Shown: positions 8,766 through 17,703 of the stretch, in pieces
How positions within the stretch are numbered: the first letter of the stretch is position 1
Layout: every line of letters begins with the position of its first letter
From: Flavobacterium urocaniciphilum
GTDB lineage: Bacteria > Bacteroidota > Bacteroidia > Flavobacteriales > Flavobacteriaceae
Assembly (NCBI RefSeq): GCF_900110615.1
Contig: NZ_FOEI01000008.1
Coordinates: forward strand, 1 to 64,000
Reading direction: 5' to 3'
DNA length: 64,000 nucleotides
Notes under the pieces: model-generated
What the model was told of the DNA's origin: nothing
What the model saw: only the letters and a program-made list of their open reading frames with translations
Database searches by the model: none
Program-made: the position numbers and the translations under genes

Positions 8766-9053
8766 ATGAAAAAAAGATTGATTTTGAGTGTAATCGCACT
8801 TATTTTTATTATTATCTATAAACTTACAAACTTTGAATTTGGCAATATAGGTATAGCTACAATATTAATTTGTGTGGGTTTACCTTTTTTTGTTTTCGTT
8901 TCGTTTGTATTATTTATTATTGGTTTTTATAATTCTTACAAGGAGAAATTCAATATAAATTCAGTGCATTTTAATACGCTATTTGTTAATCTAGTCTCTC
9001 TTGTTATAATTTTTAATGATTTTTTGTGTTTTTTAAACCCAATTAATTGGTGA
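8766..9053 (+). CDS. small membrane protein of unknown function
   Basis: A 95-residue ORF read from the ATG at 8766 (MKKRLILSVIAL). It has three hydrophobic segments, near 5-20, 28-55 and 72-88, and a basic loop with KEKFN. The 3' end overlaps the hemF 3' end by 21 bp. TATTTTTG, a -7-like sequence, ends only 3 bp before the ATG, so a transcript from it would be nearly leaderless or begin inside the gene. The upstream in-frame TTG at 8751 is rejected. The ORF could be a genuine orphan gene or a chance ORF in AT-rich DNA. Coding character is moderate. Confidence 0.5.
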   Translation: MKKRLILSVIALIFIIIYKLTNFEFGNIGIATILICVGLPFFVFVSFVLFIIGFYNSYKEKFNINSVHFNTLFVNLVSLVIIFNDFLCFLNPINW

Positions 9054-9935
9054 TTCTAAAACTTTAATTAACTTTTCTTCTTCGCTACCCACTTCAGGAT
9101 GATGATCATACACCCATTGTACATGTGGTGGTAAACTCATCAAAATACTTTCTATTCTTCCGTTGGTTTTTAGTCCGAAAAGTGTTCCTTTATCGTGAAC
9201 CAAATTAAATTCAACATAACGACCACGGCGAATTTCTTGCCAAGTACGTTGCTCGGCAGTATATGGTAAATTTTTTCTTTTTTCTACAATTGGAACATAC
9301 GCTTCTAAGAAAGAATTGCCAACTTCGGTAACGAAATTATACCAATCTTCCATTTTCATATCTTCTGTTTCCTTGCAATAATCAAAGAATAAACCACCTA
9401 AACCACGGGCTTCGTTTCTGTGAGCATTCCAAAAATAAGCATCACATTGTTTTTTATATTTTGGATAAAATTCTGGATTGTGTTTGTCGCAAGCTGTTTT
9501 ACATGTTTGATGAAAATGTTTACCGTCTTCTTCAAACAAATAATAAGGTGTTAAATCTTGTCCGCCACCAAACCAGCTGTTGATTACGTTTCCGTTATCA
9601 TCATACATTTCAAAATAACGCCAATTCGCATGAACCGTTGGAACCATTGGGTTTTTTGGATGAATTACTAAACTCAACCCACAAGCAAAAAAATCGGCTT
9701 CGCCAACGTTGAATAATTTCTGCATCGAATCGGGTAATTTCCCATGAACTGCTGAAATATTTACACCGCCTTTTTCAAAAACTTGACCGTTTTCAATCAC
9801 GCGTGTTCTTCCGCCTCCACCTTCTGGTCGTTCCCAAATGTCTTCACGAAATTTAGCTACACCATCAACGGCTTCTAATCCGGCAACGATTTGATCTTGA
9901 AGATTTTGTATGTATGAGTAGAATTTATCTTTCAT
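9033..9935 (-). CDS. hemF: oxygen-dependent coproporphyrinogen III oxidase
   Basis: HemF oxidatively decarboxylates coproporphyrinogen III to protoporphyrinogen IX using O2. The 300-residue length matches the family. Hallmarks include RPEGGGGRTRVIENG near 37-51, VHANWRYFE, SWFGGGQDLTPYY near 122, FHQTCKTACDKH and the C-terminal RRGRYVEFNLVHDKGT. The gene lies 78 bp downstream of hemE in the same direction and probably belongs to the hemACDEF unit. An oxygen-dependent enzyme fits an aerobic organism. An anaerobic HemN may exist elsewhere. Confidence 0.96.
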   Translation of the reverse strand: MKDKFYSYIQNLQDQIVAGLEAVDGVAKFREDIWERPEGGGGRTRVIENGQVFEKGGVNISAVHGKLPDSMQKLFNVGEADFFACGLSLVIHPKNPMVPTVHANWRYFEMYDDNGNVINSWFGGGQDLTPYYLFEEDGKHFHQTCKTACDKHNPEFYPKYKKQCDAYFWNAHRNEARGLGGLFFDYCKETEDMKMEDWYNFVTEVGNSFLEAYVPIVEKRKNLPYTAEQRTWQEIRRGRYVEFNLVHDKGTLFGLKTNGRIESILMSLPPHVQWVYDHHPEVGSEEEKLIKVLESPINWV

Positions 9936-9937
9936 AG

Positions 9938-10012
9938 TCTCAGTATTCAGTATTCAGTTTCAGTATTCAGTCTTAGCATTTTGTGAACTGCGACTGCGAC
10001 TGTAAACTGCTT
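9938..10012. repeat. low-complexity spacer of CAGTATTCAGT and GCGACT units
   Basis: Between hemE and hemF the spacer is built of short direct repeats: TCAGTATTCAGT occurs several times, then GCGACT twice in a row. It is not palindromic. Similar word-like spacers occur at 25802-25870 and 54490-54568. It may be a slippage-prone filler rather than a functional element. Confidence 0.6.
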
Positions 10013-10013
10013 A

Positions 10014-11039
10014 CTACTTTCCATATTCCTTTACCGCTTCCACAAATGCTTTCGCATGATCTACAGGAATATTTGGTAAAATTCCGTGACCTAAGTTTAC
10101 GATGTAGTTGTCTTTTCCGAATTCGTCAATCATTTCGTGAACCATTTTTTTGATGGTTGGAATTGGCGATAATAATCTTGATGGATCAAAATTACCTTGT
10201 AACGTGATTTTTCCACCAGATAAATAACGTGCATTTCTTGGTGAACACGTCCAATCAACCCCTAAAGCAGAAGCTTTTGATTTCGACATTTCATTTAAAG
10301 CAAACCAACAACCTTTTCCGAAAACAATCACTTTCGTTTCTTCTGCTAATGCTTCTACGATTTGGTTGATATATTGCCAAGAAAATTCATTATAATCAAC
10401 TGGAGATAACATGCCTCCCCAAGAATCGAAAATCTGAATGGCATTACAACCTGCTTTTACCTTTTCTTTTAAATATAAAATGGTAGTATCTGTAATTTTT
10501 TGTAATAAAGCATGTGCAGCTACTGGGTTTGAGAAACAAAATCCTTTCGCTGTATCAAAACTTTTAGATCCTTTTCCTTCTACTGCATAACAGAAGATTG
10601 TCCATGGTGAACCTGCGAAACCAATTAAAGGCACTTCGTTGTCCAACATTTGTTTTGTTAATTTAATCGCATCAAATACGTAACCCAATGTTTCATTTAC
10701 ATCTGGAACGAAAACTTTTTCAACATCTTGAGCAGAACGAATTGGATTGGGAATAATTGGGCCTAAATTGTCTTTTAATTCAACGTGAATTCCCATCGCA
10801 CGTGGCACTACTAAAATATCAGAAAACAAAATAGCGGCATCTGGTTTTACAATTCTAATCGGTTGAACTGTAATTTCTGCTGCTAATTCTGGAGTTTCAC
10901 AACGCGTAAAGAAATCATACTTGTCGCGTAAGGCTCTAAATTCTGGTAAATATCTTCCTGCTTGACGCATCATCCAAACTGGTGGACGTTCTACAGATTC
11001 GTTATTTAAGGCACGTAGGAATAAATCGTTTTTTATCAT
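10014..11039 (-). CDS. hemE: uroporphyrinogen decarboxylase
   Basis: HemE removes four carboxyl groups from uroporphyrinogen III to give coproporphyrinogen III. The 341-residue product shows the family signature [17 protein letters not shown] near residue 20, GFAGSPWT near 140 and [15 protein letters not shown] at the C-terminus. The start is placed at the ATG at 11039 ([11 protein letters not shown]). The in-frame upstream codons to 11069 encode a basic extension with no family counterpart. The gene follows hemD by 48 bp in the same direction. Confidence 0.96.
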   Translation of the reverse strand: MIKNDLFLRALNNESVERPPVWMMRQAGRYLPEFRALRDKYDFFTRCETPELAAEITVQPIRIVKPDAAILFSDILVVPRAMGIHVELKDNLGPIIPNPIRSAQDVEKVFVPDVNETLGYVFDAIKLTKQMLDNEVPLIGFAGSPWTIFCYAVEGKGSKSFDTAKGFCFSNPVAAHALLQKITDTTILYLKEKVKAGCNAIQIFDSWGGMLSPVDYNEFSWQYINQIVEALAEETKVIVFGKGCWFALNEMSKSKASALGVDWTCSPRNARYLSGGKITLQGNFDPSRLLSPIPTIKKMVHEMIDEFGKDNYIVNLGHGILPNIPVDHAKAFVEAVKEYGK

Positions 11040-11087
11040 TTTTTTATTTTTAGACCTGAAAGGTTTCAAAAACCTATTTGGTTGTTA

Positions 11088-11768
11088 TTAACTATAATAT
11101 TCTATTACTTCTTCAATTACGTGTTCAATGGTTGGTTGATACGCAACTTGAATGTTTTTAATTTTATTTTCTGGTAATTTTTCTTCTAAACTTGCTGCTG
11201 TGGTAGTTCCAATGCAAAACAAAATCTCATTGGTAATGGCATTGTTTTTTAAATAACTGGTAACTCCAGACGGACTGAAAAACAAAATAGCATCTACTGT
11301 TTCTTTAATTTTTTGAGACGTTAAAGAAGTTTCATAGACTTTAATTTCATTAAAAGTAATTCCGTTTTCAGTTAATATATTTGGTAAAGTATCTTTGCGA
11401 AGGTTTCCACTGAAAAACGTATAACTTTCATCGGCATATACTAACGAAATAATTTCAGCTAAATCTTCTGCATAACCCGTGTGGGCTTCCACTTTAAATC
11501 CGTTTTCGTTTAATAATTCTTTTGTTTTTGAACCGACACAAAAAACCGTTTTTTTCTTTAAATCTTCAATATTTGGATGATTTAGAATGCTTAAAACTGC
11601 ATTTTGACTCGTAAAAATTAAATTATCGTTGATTTTTTTTAAATCGAATGAAATGTTTTCTGTTTTTATAAAATCGGCTTCAATGACAGAAAAATGAGCA
11701 TTAACTAATTCTTGTTTTTGAATTGATGTTAACGTTTTGGTAGATAATATTGTGGTTTTTTCAGACAT
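11088..11768 (-). CDS. hemD: uroporphyrinogen-III synthase
   Basis: HemD cyclises hydroxymethylbilane with inversion of ring D. The 226-residue product is a typically divergent HemD with the two-domain pattern: LIFTSQNAVLSI near residue 50, FCVGSKTKELLNENG near 75, LFFSPSGVTSYLKN near 165 and FCIGTTTAASLEE near 187. Its start overlaps the hemC stop by one base (TAATG), so the two are translationally coupled. Sequence alone would be weaker evidence, but position in hemACDEF makes the call firm. Confidence 0.93.
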   Translation of the reverse strand: MSEKTTILSTKTLTSIQKQELVNAHFSVIEADFIKTENISFDLKKINDNLIFTSQNAVLSILNHPNIEDLKKKTVFCVGSKTKELLNENGFKVEAHTGYAEDLAEIISLVYADESYTFFSGNLRKDTLPNILTENGITFNEIKVYETSLTSQKIKETVDAILFFSPSGVTSYLKNNAITNEILFCIGTTTAASLEEKLPENKIKNIQVAYQPTIEHVIEEVIEYYS

Positions 11769-12703
11769 TATTTTTTCAATTTTTCTTTAATTTCAGCCAT
11801 TAATGCGGCTCCACCATTTGCTAAAATTTCTTGCGCACAATTAAAACCTAATTTTTTCCATTCAGAAACATCAACCGATTTTTTGATTTCTAGTTTTTGA
11901 ACACCATCAATCGATAATAAAACTCCAGTGAAATCAATTACATCATCATTTTCATTATAAGTTGCAATGGCTCCAATTGGCGCAGTACAACCACCTTCTA
12001 ATGTTCTTAAAAACTGACGTTCGATATAGGTACAAATTTCTGTTTCGATATGATTTAATTGAGAAACAGCATCTAATGAAAACATATCGTCTGCATTACA
12101 AACTACTAACATGGCACCTTGAGCGGGTGCTGGTGTCATCCAATTTAAAGCAATAAAATTTTCTGGTTTTAAATTGATTCTTTCTAATCCTGCTTCAGCA
12201 AAAATAGCACCACTCCAAGATTCTGAATCGGCTACTTTTTGCATTCTTGTATTTACATTTCCACGAATATCTTCTACATTATGTGTTGGATATTTGTGTA
12301 ACCAACTGGCTTTTCTTCGTAAACTACTGCTGGCAATTGTACAGTTTTCTTGAGTTAGAAAATCTAAATTTCCTTTATGAACTAAAATATCTAAAGTAGA
12401 AGCTCTTTCTAAAACAGCACCTTGAATAATTCCGTTTGGTAATTGAGTTGGTACATCTTTCATAGAATGTACAGCAATATCAATTTTACCTTGAATCATT
12501 GCAATATCTAGTGTTTTAGTAAAAATTCCAGTGATGCCTAATTCGTATAAAGGTTTGTCTAAAACAATATCGCCTTCTGATTTAACAGCTATAATTTCCG
12601 TTTTATAACCTAAATCATTAAGTTTTTTTTCAACAGTATGAGCTTGCCAAAGTGCTAATTCGCTATCGCGTGTTCCTATTCGTATTGTTTTTTCTTTTGC
12701 CAT
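11768..12703 (-). CDS. hemC: porphobilinogen deaminase (hydroxymethylbilane synthase)
   Basis: HemC polymerises four porphobilinogens to hydroxymethylbilane. The 311-residue product has RIGTRDSELALWQA at the N-terminus, VHSMKDVPTQLP near 78, the substrate-binding RRKASW region and the dipyrromethane cofactor cysteine in TLEGGCTAPIGA near residue 243. It overlaps hemA upstream and hemD downstream by one base each, so the three genes form a tight operon. Confidence 0.97.
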   Translation of the reverse strand: MAKEKTIRIGTRDSELALWQAHTVEKKLNDLGYKTEIIAVKSEGDIVLDKPLYELGITGIFTKTLDIAMIQGKIDIAVHSMKDVPTQLPNGIIQGAVLERASTLDILVHKGNLDFLTQENCTIASSSLRRKASWLHKYPTHNVEDIRGNVNTRMQKVADSESWSGAIFAEAGLERINLKPENFIALNWMTPAPAQGAMLVVCNADDMFSLDAVSQLNHIETEICTYIERQFLRTLEGGCTAPIGAIATYNENDDVIDFTGVLLSIDGVQKLEIKKSVDVSEWKKLGFNCAQEILANGGAALMAEIKEKLKK

Positions 12704-13947
12704 TAGTCGATTTGAAAAACCTTATTGATCCATTCTACACTTTCTTCCACAACTGTATTGTCGTCTTTCAAATGATTAGCAAAATGGCTGGTTATTTTTT
12801 GTATTAATTTAGCGGTAACTATTTCTGCATGTTCTTCATTAAAGTCGGCATTTTTCTTTTTCAAGTGATTAATTTCCGATTCTTTAATAGCATTTAATTT
12901 CGCTTTTAAAGCATGAATAGTTGGTGCGTATTTTCTTCCTTTAGACCAAGTTAAAAATTCAGTTAAAATTTCTGTGATGATAGCTTCTGCTGCAGGAATA
13001 TGTAGTTTTCTGTTCTCTAGAGTTTCATCCGTAATTTGTGATAAATGATCCATGTGAATTAAAGTAACAAATGGGTTTTGTTTCACATTTTCATTTACAT
13101 TTTTCGGAATCGATAAATCTAAAATTAATAATGGTTTTTTCAGATTTAAAATATCGAAATCAACCGTTGGGTTTTGAGCACCAGTTGCAACAACTACCAC
13201 ATCGGCTTTTTGTAATTCTATTTGTAAATCGGAATAATCTTTAACTACCAAATTCAGTTTGTTGGCTAATTTTTCCGCTTTATCTTTTGTTCTATTAATT
13301 AACGTGATGTGTTCGTGTTTCGAATGTTTCACCAAGTTTTCACAAGTGTTTCTACCAATTTTTCCCGTTCCAAAAAGTAAAATATTCTTGTTAGAAATAT
13401 CTTCTACATTTTTAAAAATATATTGAACAGCTGCGAAAGATACTGAAGTTGCTCCACTTGAAATTTCAGTTTCGTTTTTAACTTTCTTACTTGCTTGAAT
13501 TACCGAATTCACTAAACGCTCCATGTATGCATTAGCTAAATTTAGCTTTTTGCTTTCTACAAAAGCATTTTTTAATTGAGCAATGATTTCAAAATCACCT
13601 AAAATCTGACTATCTAAACCAGTTCCTACACGAAAAATATGGTTTAAAGCTTCTTTTTGTTTGTAAACGTATGCGTATTTTTGAAACTCTTCAATTGAAC
13701 CCTGACTGTTATCACAAAGTAATTGTATTAATTGAAATGGGTGTTGCGCAAAACCGTAAATTTCAGTTCTGTTACAAGTAGAAGTAACTAATAAACTCTC
13801 CACACCATTTGTTTTGGCTTGCTGTAATAAATTAGTTTTGGCACTTTCGTCTAAACTAAATTTACCTCTAATTTCGGCATCAGCTTTTTTATAGCTCAAA
13901 CCGATAGCATAGAAAGTATTTTGTTTTGCGGGTGAATGATTGTCCAT
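12703..13947 (-). CDS. hemA: glutamyl-tRNA reductase
   Basis: HemA makes glutamate-1-semialdehyde from glutamyl-tRNA, the committed step of the C5 pathway. The 414-residue product has the catalytic cysteine in VTSTCNRTEIYG near residue 58, GTGLDSQILGD near 107, an NADPH-binding Rossmann segment (LLFGTGKIGRNTCENL) near 190 and a C-terminal helical dimerisation region. It is the first gene of hemACDEF and is preceded by a good promoter (13973-14004). The partner aminotransferase gene hemL is not in the window. The divergent AraC-type gene is a candidate regulator. Confidence 0.96.
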   Translation of the reverse strand: MDNHSPAKQNTFYAIGLSYKKADAEIRGKFSLDESAKTNLLQQAKTNGVESLLVTSTCNRTEIYGFAQHPFQLIQLLCDNSQGSIEEFQKYAYVYKQKEALNHIFRVGTGLDSQILGDFEIIAQLKNAFVESKKLNLANAYMERLVNSVIQASKKVKNETEISSGATSVSFAAVQYIFKNVEDISNKNILLFGTGKIGRNTCENLVKHSKHEHITLINRTKDKAEKLANKLNLVVKDYSDLQIELQKADVVVVATGAQNPTVDFDILNLKKPLLILDLSIPKNVNENVKQNPFVTLIHMDHLSQITDETLENRKLHIPAAEAIITEILTEFLTWSKGRKYAPTIHALKAKLNAIKESEINHLKKKNADFNEEHAEIVTAKLIQKITSHFANHLKDDNTVVEESVEWINKVFQID

Positions 13948-13972
13948 AAATGCTTTATCTCTTAAAGATGCA

Positions 13973-14004
13973 CAAAATTATTATTTAGGTTTTTATAAAA
14001 ACAA
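13973..14004 (-). promoter_or_regulatory. promoter of hemA
   Basis: On the reverse strand: TTG (14004-14002), a 21-bp spacer, TAATTTTG (13980-13973). This matches the Bacteroidota TTG/TAnnTTTG pattern. Transcription would begin about 20 bp before the hemA ATG. Confidence 0.7.
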
Positions 14005-14074
14005 CGCTAAAAGTACTTTTTATGTCGCTATTTGTTTTTTTTACAGAAAAAGCACTTATTTTGCTATAAACTAG

Positions 14075-14082
14075 TAACTTTG
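14075..14082 (+). promoter_or_regulatory. candidate -7 element of the AraC-type gene
   Basis: TAACTTTG matches TAnnTTTG, about 95 bp before the ATG at 14176. The nearest upstream TTG has a spacing of only 11 bp, so the -33 match is poor. Confidence 0.4.
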
Positions 14083-14175
14083 TAACAAATTCAATGCTGT
14101 ACAAATCGTTTGTTTAGAATAATTATAAATAACAATATTGAATTTTTACTAAAATGATTTAAAAAAAATAACGCT

Positions 14176-15036
14176 ATGAGTTCACATGAGCTAATAAATA
14201 TAGATACGGATTTTTCTTTACTTCGGTTTCAAAACGATACTGAAAATGTTGAAATATTTGAAAAACAGGTTGGTACAGGGTTAATTCAGTTTCATTTTAA
14301 CGTAAAAGGGAAAGCTAAATTTATTTTTAATAATAATACGTATACCCTTGATTTAAATGAGGAAAAGGCATTATTATTATACAATCCACAAAAGGAATTG
14401 CCTCTTCATTTAGAAATTCAACCTAAAAGTTGGATTATTTCTATTTTAATTTCGATTAAAAAATTTCATGCTTTATTTTCTTCAGATTCTGAAATGATTC
14501 CTTTTTTAAGTAAAGATAATTTAGAAAAGAAATATTATGCAGAAGAAAGTATTAGTCCATCAATGGCAATTGTGTTGAATCAGATTTTCCATTACAACCA
14601 AAATTCATCTATTAAAACGTTGTATGTAAAAGGAAAAAGTTATGAATTGTTAAGTTTGTTTTTTAATACGAATGAAGATCCCAATGCAGAACATTGTCCG
14701 TTTTTATCAGATGAAGGAAATGTTTTGAAAATTAAAAAAGCCAAAGAAATCATAATTAAAAACATGGCTGAACCACCTGGTTTACAAGAATTAGCAGATG
14801 AGGTTGGCATTTCTCTAAAAAAATTAAAAGCAGGATTTAAAGAAATTTATGGCGATACGGTTTTTAATTTCTTATTTGATTATAAAATGGAATATGCTAG
14901 AAAAATGTTAGACTCCGGTTCGTATAATGTGAATGAAGTTGGATTGCAAATTGGATACAGTACATCCAGTCATTTTATTGCAGCTTTCAAGAAAAAATAC
15001 GGAACTACACCAAAAAAATATTTATTAGAAAAATAA
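14176..15036 (+). CDS. AraC-family transcriptional regulator in the heme cluster
   Basis: The product is 286 residues. The N-terminal 170 or so residues are a mixed sensor region without a recognised cupin signature. The C-terminal part (about 185-284) is an AraC DNA-binding domain with two helix-turn-helices, LQELADEVGISLKKLKAGFKEIYG and VNEVGLQIGYSTSSHFIAAFKKKYGTTPKKY. In the linker sits H173-C174-P175 (NAEHCPFLSDE), a Cys-Pro dipeptide of the kind used as a heme regulatory motif in heme-sensing proteins. The gene lies between hemACDEF and hemH-hemJ, divergent from hemA. Heme-responsive control of these genes is a reasonable inference, not shown. Confidence 0.9.
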   Translation: MSSHELINIDTDFSLLRFQNDTENVEIFEKQVGTGLIQFHFNVKGKAKFIFNNNTYTLDLNEEKALLLYNPQKELPLHLEIQPKSWIISILISIKKFHALFSSDSEMIPFLSKDNLEKKYYAEESISPSMAIVLNQIFHYNQNSSIKTLYVKGKSYELLSLFFNTNEDPNAEHCPFLSDEGNVLKIKKAKEIIIKNMAEPPGLQELADEVGISLKKLKAGFKEIYGDTVFNFLFDYKMEYARKMLDSGSYNVNEVGLQIGYSTSSHFIAAFKKKYGTTPKKYLLEK

Positions 15037-15062
15037 AAAAAGAGCCATTAAGGCTCTTTTTT
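15034..15062. terminator. bidirectional intrinsic terminator
   Basis: An AAGAGCC stem pairs with GGCTCTT around an ATTAA loop, with A and T runs. It ends the AraC-type gene and the convergent operon of three secreted proteins. Confidence 0.85.
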
Positions 15063-15081
15063 GTTTGTAATTATTTGGTTT

Positions 15082-15903
15082 TTAGTTATAATAATGTGCT
15101 ACAATAATAACTTCATCATCGCCAGGTCCTATTTGCATAGCGACTTGACCAGTTCCTGCAGTATTTGCAACGAATAATATTCCAGCGAACATTGGACAAT
15201 ATGTGCCAGGACCAAGTTTTATATAGTCATGACCAGTTGCTTGAAATGTTTTATCAATTCCTCCAATTCCTCCAGCTCCAGAAACACTTCCGTTGGTATA
15301 GAAATTCCCACTATATCCTAAAGCTCCCGGATTTCCAGCAAAATTTATTGGCGCGCCATCATAATCAGATGTTATAATTGCACCAGCAGGCCCTCCATTT
15401 CTTAAATATACATAAAATTGAGCGGTACGAGCATGAAAATCATCAATTGGAACACCAGTTTTTTCTATCAAATACGATATTGAGTAATTAATTTCAACAA
15501 TTGCAGGTTTAGTTAAGGTAAAAGTAGATAAACCAGGACCTGTTTGTCTTGGCCATCCTGCTATAGAATAACCCGAACCAGTACCTGTTTGACCAATTAC
15601 ATTTGAATCTGAACCTCCTGTATCTGCAGGGTCGCTAAGATAATTATATGGGTTAAATAACATTTCAACTAAACTTGGAACAGCATTTAAAACTAAATCT
15701 CCATTAGCATTAGCATATACACGAGTGTTTTCTGTTGGACCTAAATTTAATGGATTGTTTGGTGAATTTAATCCTTCAATACGTATTGTTGAATTTGATC
15801 CAGCAACATGTAATTCTTGTTGTGGATTTGTAGTGTTTACCCCAACTTGACCAAAAGTAAAAATTGAAGCAAAAATGTATGTTAATGAAAATACCTTTTT
15901 CAT
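15082..15903 (-). CDS. secreted protein of unknown function, third of a tandem trio
   Basis: The 273-residue product has a signal peptide (cleavage near FTFGQ) followed by VGVNTTNPQQELHVAG and STIRIEGLNSPNNP. The first 70 residues are shared with the two upstream genes. The remainder is Gly/Ser/Thr-rich and beta-rich (YSIAGWPRQTG, FYVYLRNGGPAGAI, KLGPGTYCPMFAG), resembling a trimeric C1q/TNF-like or fibre-tip domain, which is inference. It is the last gene of a three-gene operon (11- and 11-bp gaps). No sorting domain is seen. Confidence 0.75.
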   Translation of the reverse strand: MKKVFSLTYIFASIFTFGQVGVNTTNPQQELHVAGSNSTIRIEGLNSPNNPLNLGPTENTRVYANANGDLVLNAVPSLVEMLFNPYNYLSDPADTGGSDSNVIGQTGTGSGYSIAGWPRQTGPGLSTFTLTKPAIVEINYSISYLIEKTGVPIDDFHARTAQFYVYLRNGGPAGAIITSDYDGAPINFAGNPGALGYSGNFYTNGSVSGAGGIGGIDKTFQATGHDYIKLGPGTYCPMFAGILFVANTAGTGQVAMQIGPGDDEVIIVAHYYN

Positions 15904-15914
15904 AATTTTTTAAT

Positions 15915-16685
15915 TTAATTGTAAATACGAATTTTTAAATAATCAGAAGAACCTCCAAATCCAACATATGTACTTAAATTGGTTCCATCTTGAGTTTCTC
16001 CAAAAAACACTAATGAATGATTGCCTTGAGGAATTGAACCATAACCTACACCATGAATAAATGCATATCCTACTGAACCTTGATTGAAAGAAGTGTATGC
16101 TTCTCCATGTAAACCATATTTTTTTGATAATTCTGTTGCATCTAAACCATCATTATTTAAATCAATACAGAAATAACATCTAACCGTTTTAGCAGAAACA
16201 TCACTAAAAGTTGAAGCGGCTGGAGCAGGTAATACTAAATCTGAGAGATCAATGGTCATAGCATATCTAACTTCAATTAAGGCATCTTGTGGGCTTGAAA
16301 AAAGCACATTAGTTCCAATTTGTGAACTTGCTGATGTAATTGTTGCATCATTAGCAACAACGGTTCCATCGCCATAAGGTCCATTTGGAACAAAGTTTGG
16401 AATACTAATTAAAAAATTCAATGGTTCGTTTACTCCAACTCCTTCACCTGCAGAATAATTTGGTGGGTCTAAAGTTAAATCACCATTAGCAGTAACATAA
16501 ACAGGTGCTAATCTTGGTGGAACATTTAATAAAGGTTTATTAGTTGAATTCAAACTTTCTATTCTAATTGTAGATGTTGTTCCTGCAACATGTAAATCTT
16601 TTTGCGGTGTACTAGTACCAATTCCAACTTGTGAAAACACATAATTGCAAAATATTGATACTATTATAAGTAATTTTTTCTTCAT
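15915..16685 (-). CDS. secreted protein of unknown function, second of a tandem trio
   Basis: The product is 256 residues. A signal peptide ending near VFSQ is followed by VGIGTSTPQKDLHVAG and TSTIRIESLNSTNKP, homologous to the flanking genes. The C-terminal region (about 80-256) is beta-rich with motifs such as LIEVRYAMTIDLSD, RCYFCIDLNNDGLDATE and QGNHSLVFFGETQDG. The last two read like strands of a globular adhesion-type domain. The gene is cotranscribed with its neighbours. Function unknown. Confidence 0.75.
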   Translation of the reverse strand: MKKKLLIIVSIFCNYVFSQVGIGTSTPQKDLHVAGTTSTIRIESLNSTNKPLLNVPPRLAPVYVTANGDLTLDPPNYSAGEGVGVNEPLNFLISIPNFVPNGPYGDGTVVANDATITSASSQIGTNVLFSSPQDALIEVRYAMTIDLSDLVLPAPAASTFSDVSAKTVRCYFCIDLNNDGLDATELSKKYGLHGEAYTSFNQGSVGYAFIHGVGYGSIPQGNHSLVFFGETQDGTNLSTYVGFGGSSDYLKIRIYN

Positions 16686-16696
16686 AACACTTTGGT

Positions 16697-17476
16697 TTAA
16701 TATAATCTCATGAATATTGAATCCGGTCCACCAGCGAATCTTACATATGTATCTCTGTTATTTGTTCCAGAAGTTACAGAGCCATAAAAACGGATAGTAT
16801 GTGCTCCTGGAGTTAAATACATGTATGTTGTTCCGCTATTATAAATATATCCTGTTGAAGCATTTGCAGGAGCTAAATTTGGTTTAACAGGATCAACAGC
16901 GCCACTTCCTTTTAAATCAGGATTATTAAAGTTGAAATAACATTTAGAATGTGCTGCATATCTTCTTGTAGTTGAAAGTAATGTAGGAGTATCTAAAGTG
17001 AAAAAATTAGTAATGTTTCTTGCATAAATATCTTGAATTATGTCAAGCGCACTACTTTTAAATACTTCAACACTTAACGAATATTTTATTTCTAAAACAG
17101 TGTTACGTGTTACATTAAAGGTATAAGAAGTAATTTCAACAACTTCATAACCATCATTGGCTTGGGCTCCTGTAATAGCAACAGTACCATTTACTCCAGC
17201 TGTAGTATAAGCATCCGTACCGTCACTATTGTTTGTAGCTGTTACTTTTAGAGTTAAGTCGCCATTGCTATCAACATATAAGGGATATGTTTGTCCGGCA
17301 ACTCCACCATTGTAATCATTGTTTGTGGCGTTTAAGCCGTCAACTCTAATTGTACCTGTGGACGAACCAAGGTGCAATTGTTGTTGTGGGGTGGTTTTAT
17401 TAATTCCTACGCCCGACTGTGAAAACACATTTAAAAAGGTGAAAAGAATTAATAATGTTGGGTAGTTTTTTTTCAT
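16697..17476 (-). CDS. secreted protein of unknown function, first of a tandem trio
   Basis: The 259-residue product has a signal peptide (cleavage near NVFSQ), then GVGINKTTPQQQLHLG and GTIRVDGLNATNN. The C-terminal region includes VLEIKYSLSVEVFKSS, AHSKCYFNFNNPDL and LTPGAHTIRFYGSV, which align with the equivalent strands of the second gene (IEVRYAMTIDLSD, VRCYFCIDLNN, GNHSLVFFGE). All three probably share one fold and arose by tandem duplication. It is the promoter-proximal gene, and a 6-bp inverted repeat (17501-17515) lies just upstream. Function unknown. Confidence 0.75.
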   Translation of the reverse strand: MKKNYPTLLILFTFLNVFSQSGVGINKTTPQQQLHLGSSTGTIRVDGLNATNNDYNGGVAGQTYPLYVDSNGDLTLKVTATNNSDGTDAYTTAGVNGTVAITGAQANDGYEVVEITSYTFNVTRNTVLEIKYSLSVEVFKSSALDIIQDIYARNITNFFTLDTPTLLSTTRRYAAHSKCYFNFNNPDLKGSGAVDPVKPNLAPANASTGYIYNSGTTYMYLTPGAHTIRFYGSVTSGTNNRDTYVRFAGGPDSIFMRLY

Positions 17477-17500
17477 AGAATTGATTTTTAACTTTTAACG

Positions 17501-17515
17501 TTCAAATTGTTTGAA
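17501..17515. promoter_or_regulatory. short inverted repeat upstream of the secreted trio
   Basis: TTCAAA, TTG, TTTGAA: a perfect 6-bp inverted repeat 25 bp before the first start codon of the three-gene operon. It could be a chance palindrome. Confidence 0.25.
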
Positions 17516-17678
17516 ACCGTTAATTTTTCGTTATTCTGTCACTATATAGAAAATAAATTAAAAAAAACACAACTTTTATCGAAAAAAATTAACATTTTAA
17601 CGTATAAAGTAGAAAAAACCTAACAAAAGTCAATTTTTTCTGATAAAAATGTTAATTAAAATAATGACAATTATTTAG

Positions 17679-17686
17679 TATTTTTG
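17679..17686 (+). promoter_or_regulatory. candidate -7 element of hemH
   Basis: TATTTTTG matches TAnnTTTG and lies 17 bp before the hemH ATG. No TTG is present at a normal -33 position, so activator-dependent use is possible. Confidence 0.45.
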
Positions 17687-17703
17687 AAGAAATTATTGAA
17701 TAC

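Noticed and set aside
8751..8766. Longer start (TTG) for the small membrane protein
   Set aside because: It would place the start inside the TATTTTTG -7-like octamer; the ATG at 8766 begins a typical signal-like MKKRLIL.
9938..10012. CRISPR-like repeat
   Set aside because: Units are short, overlapping and directly adjacent with no unique spacers. No cas genes are present.
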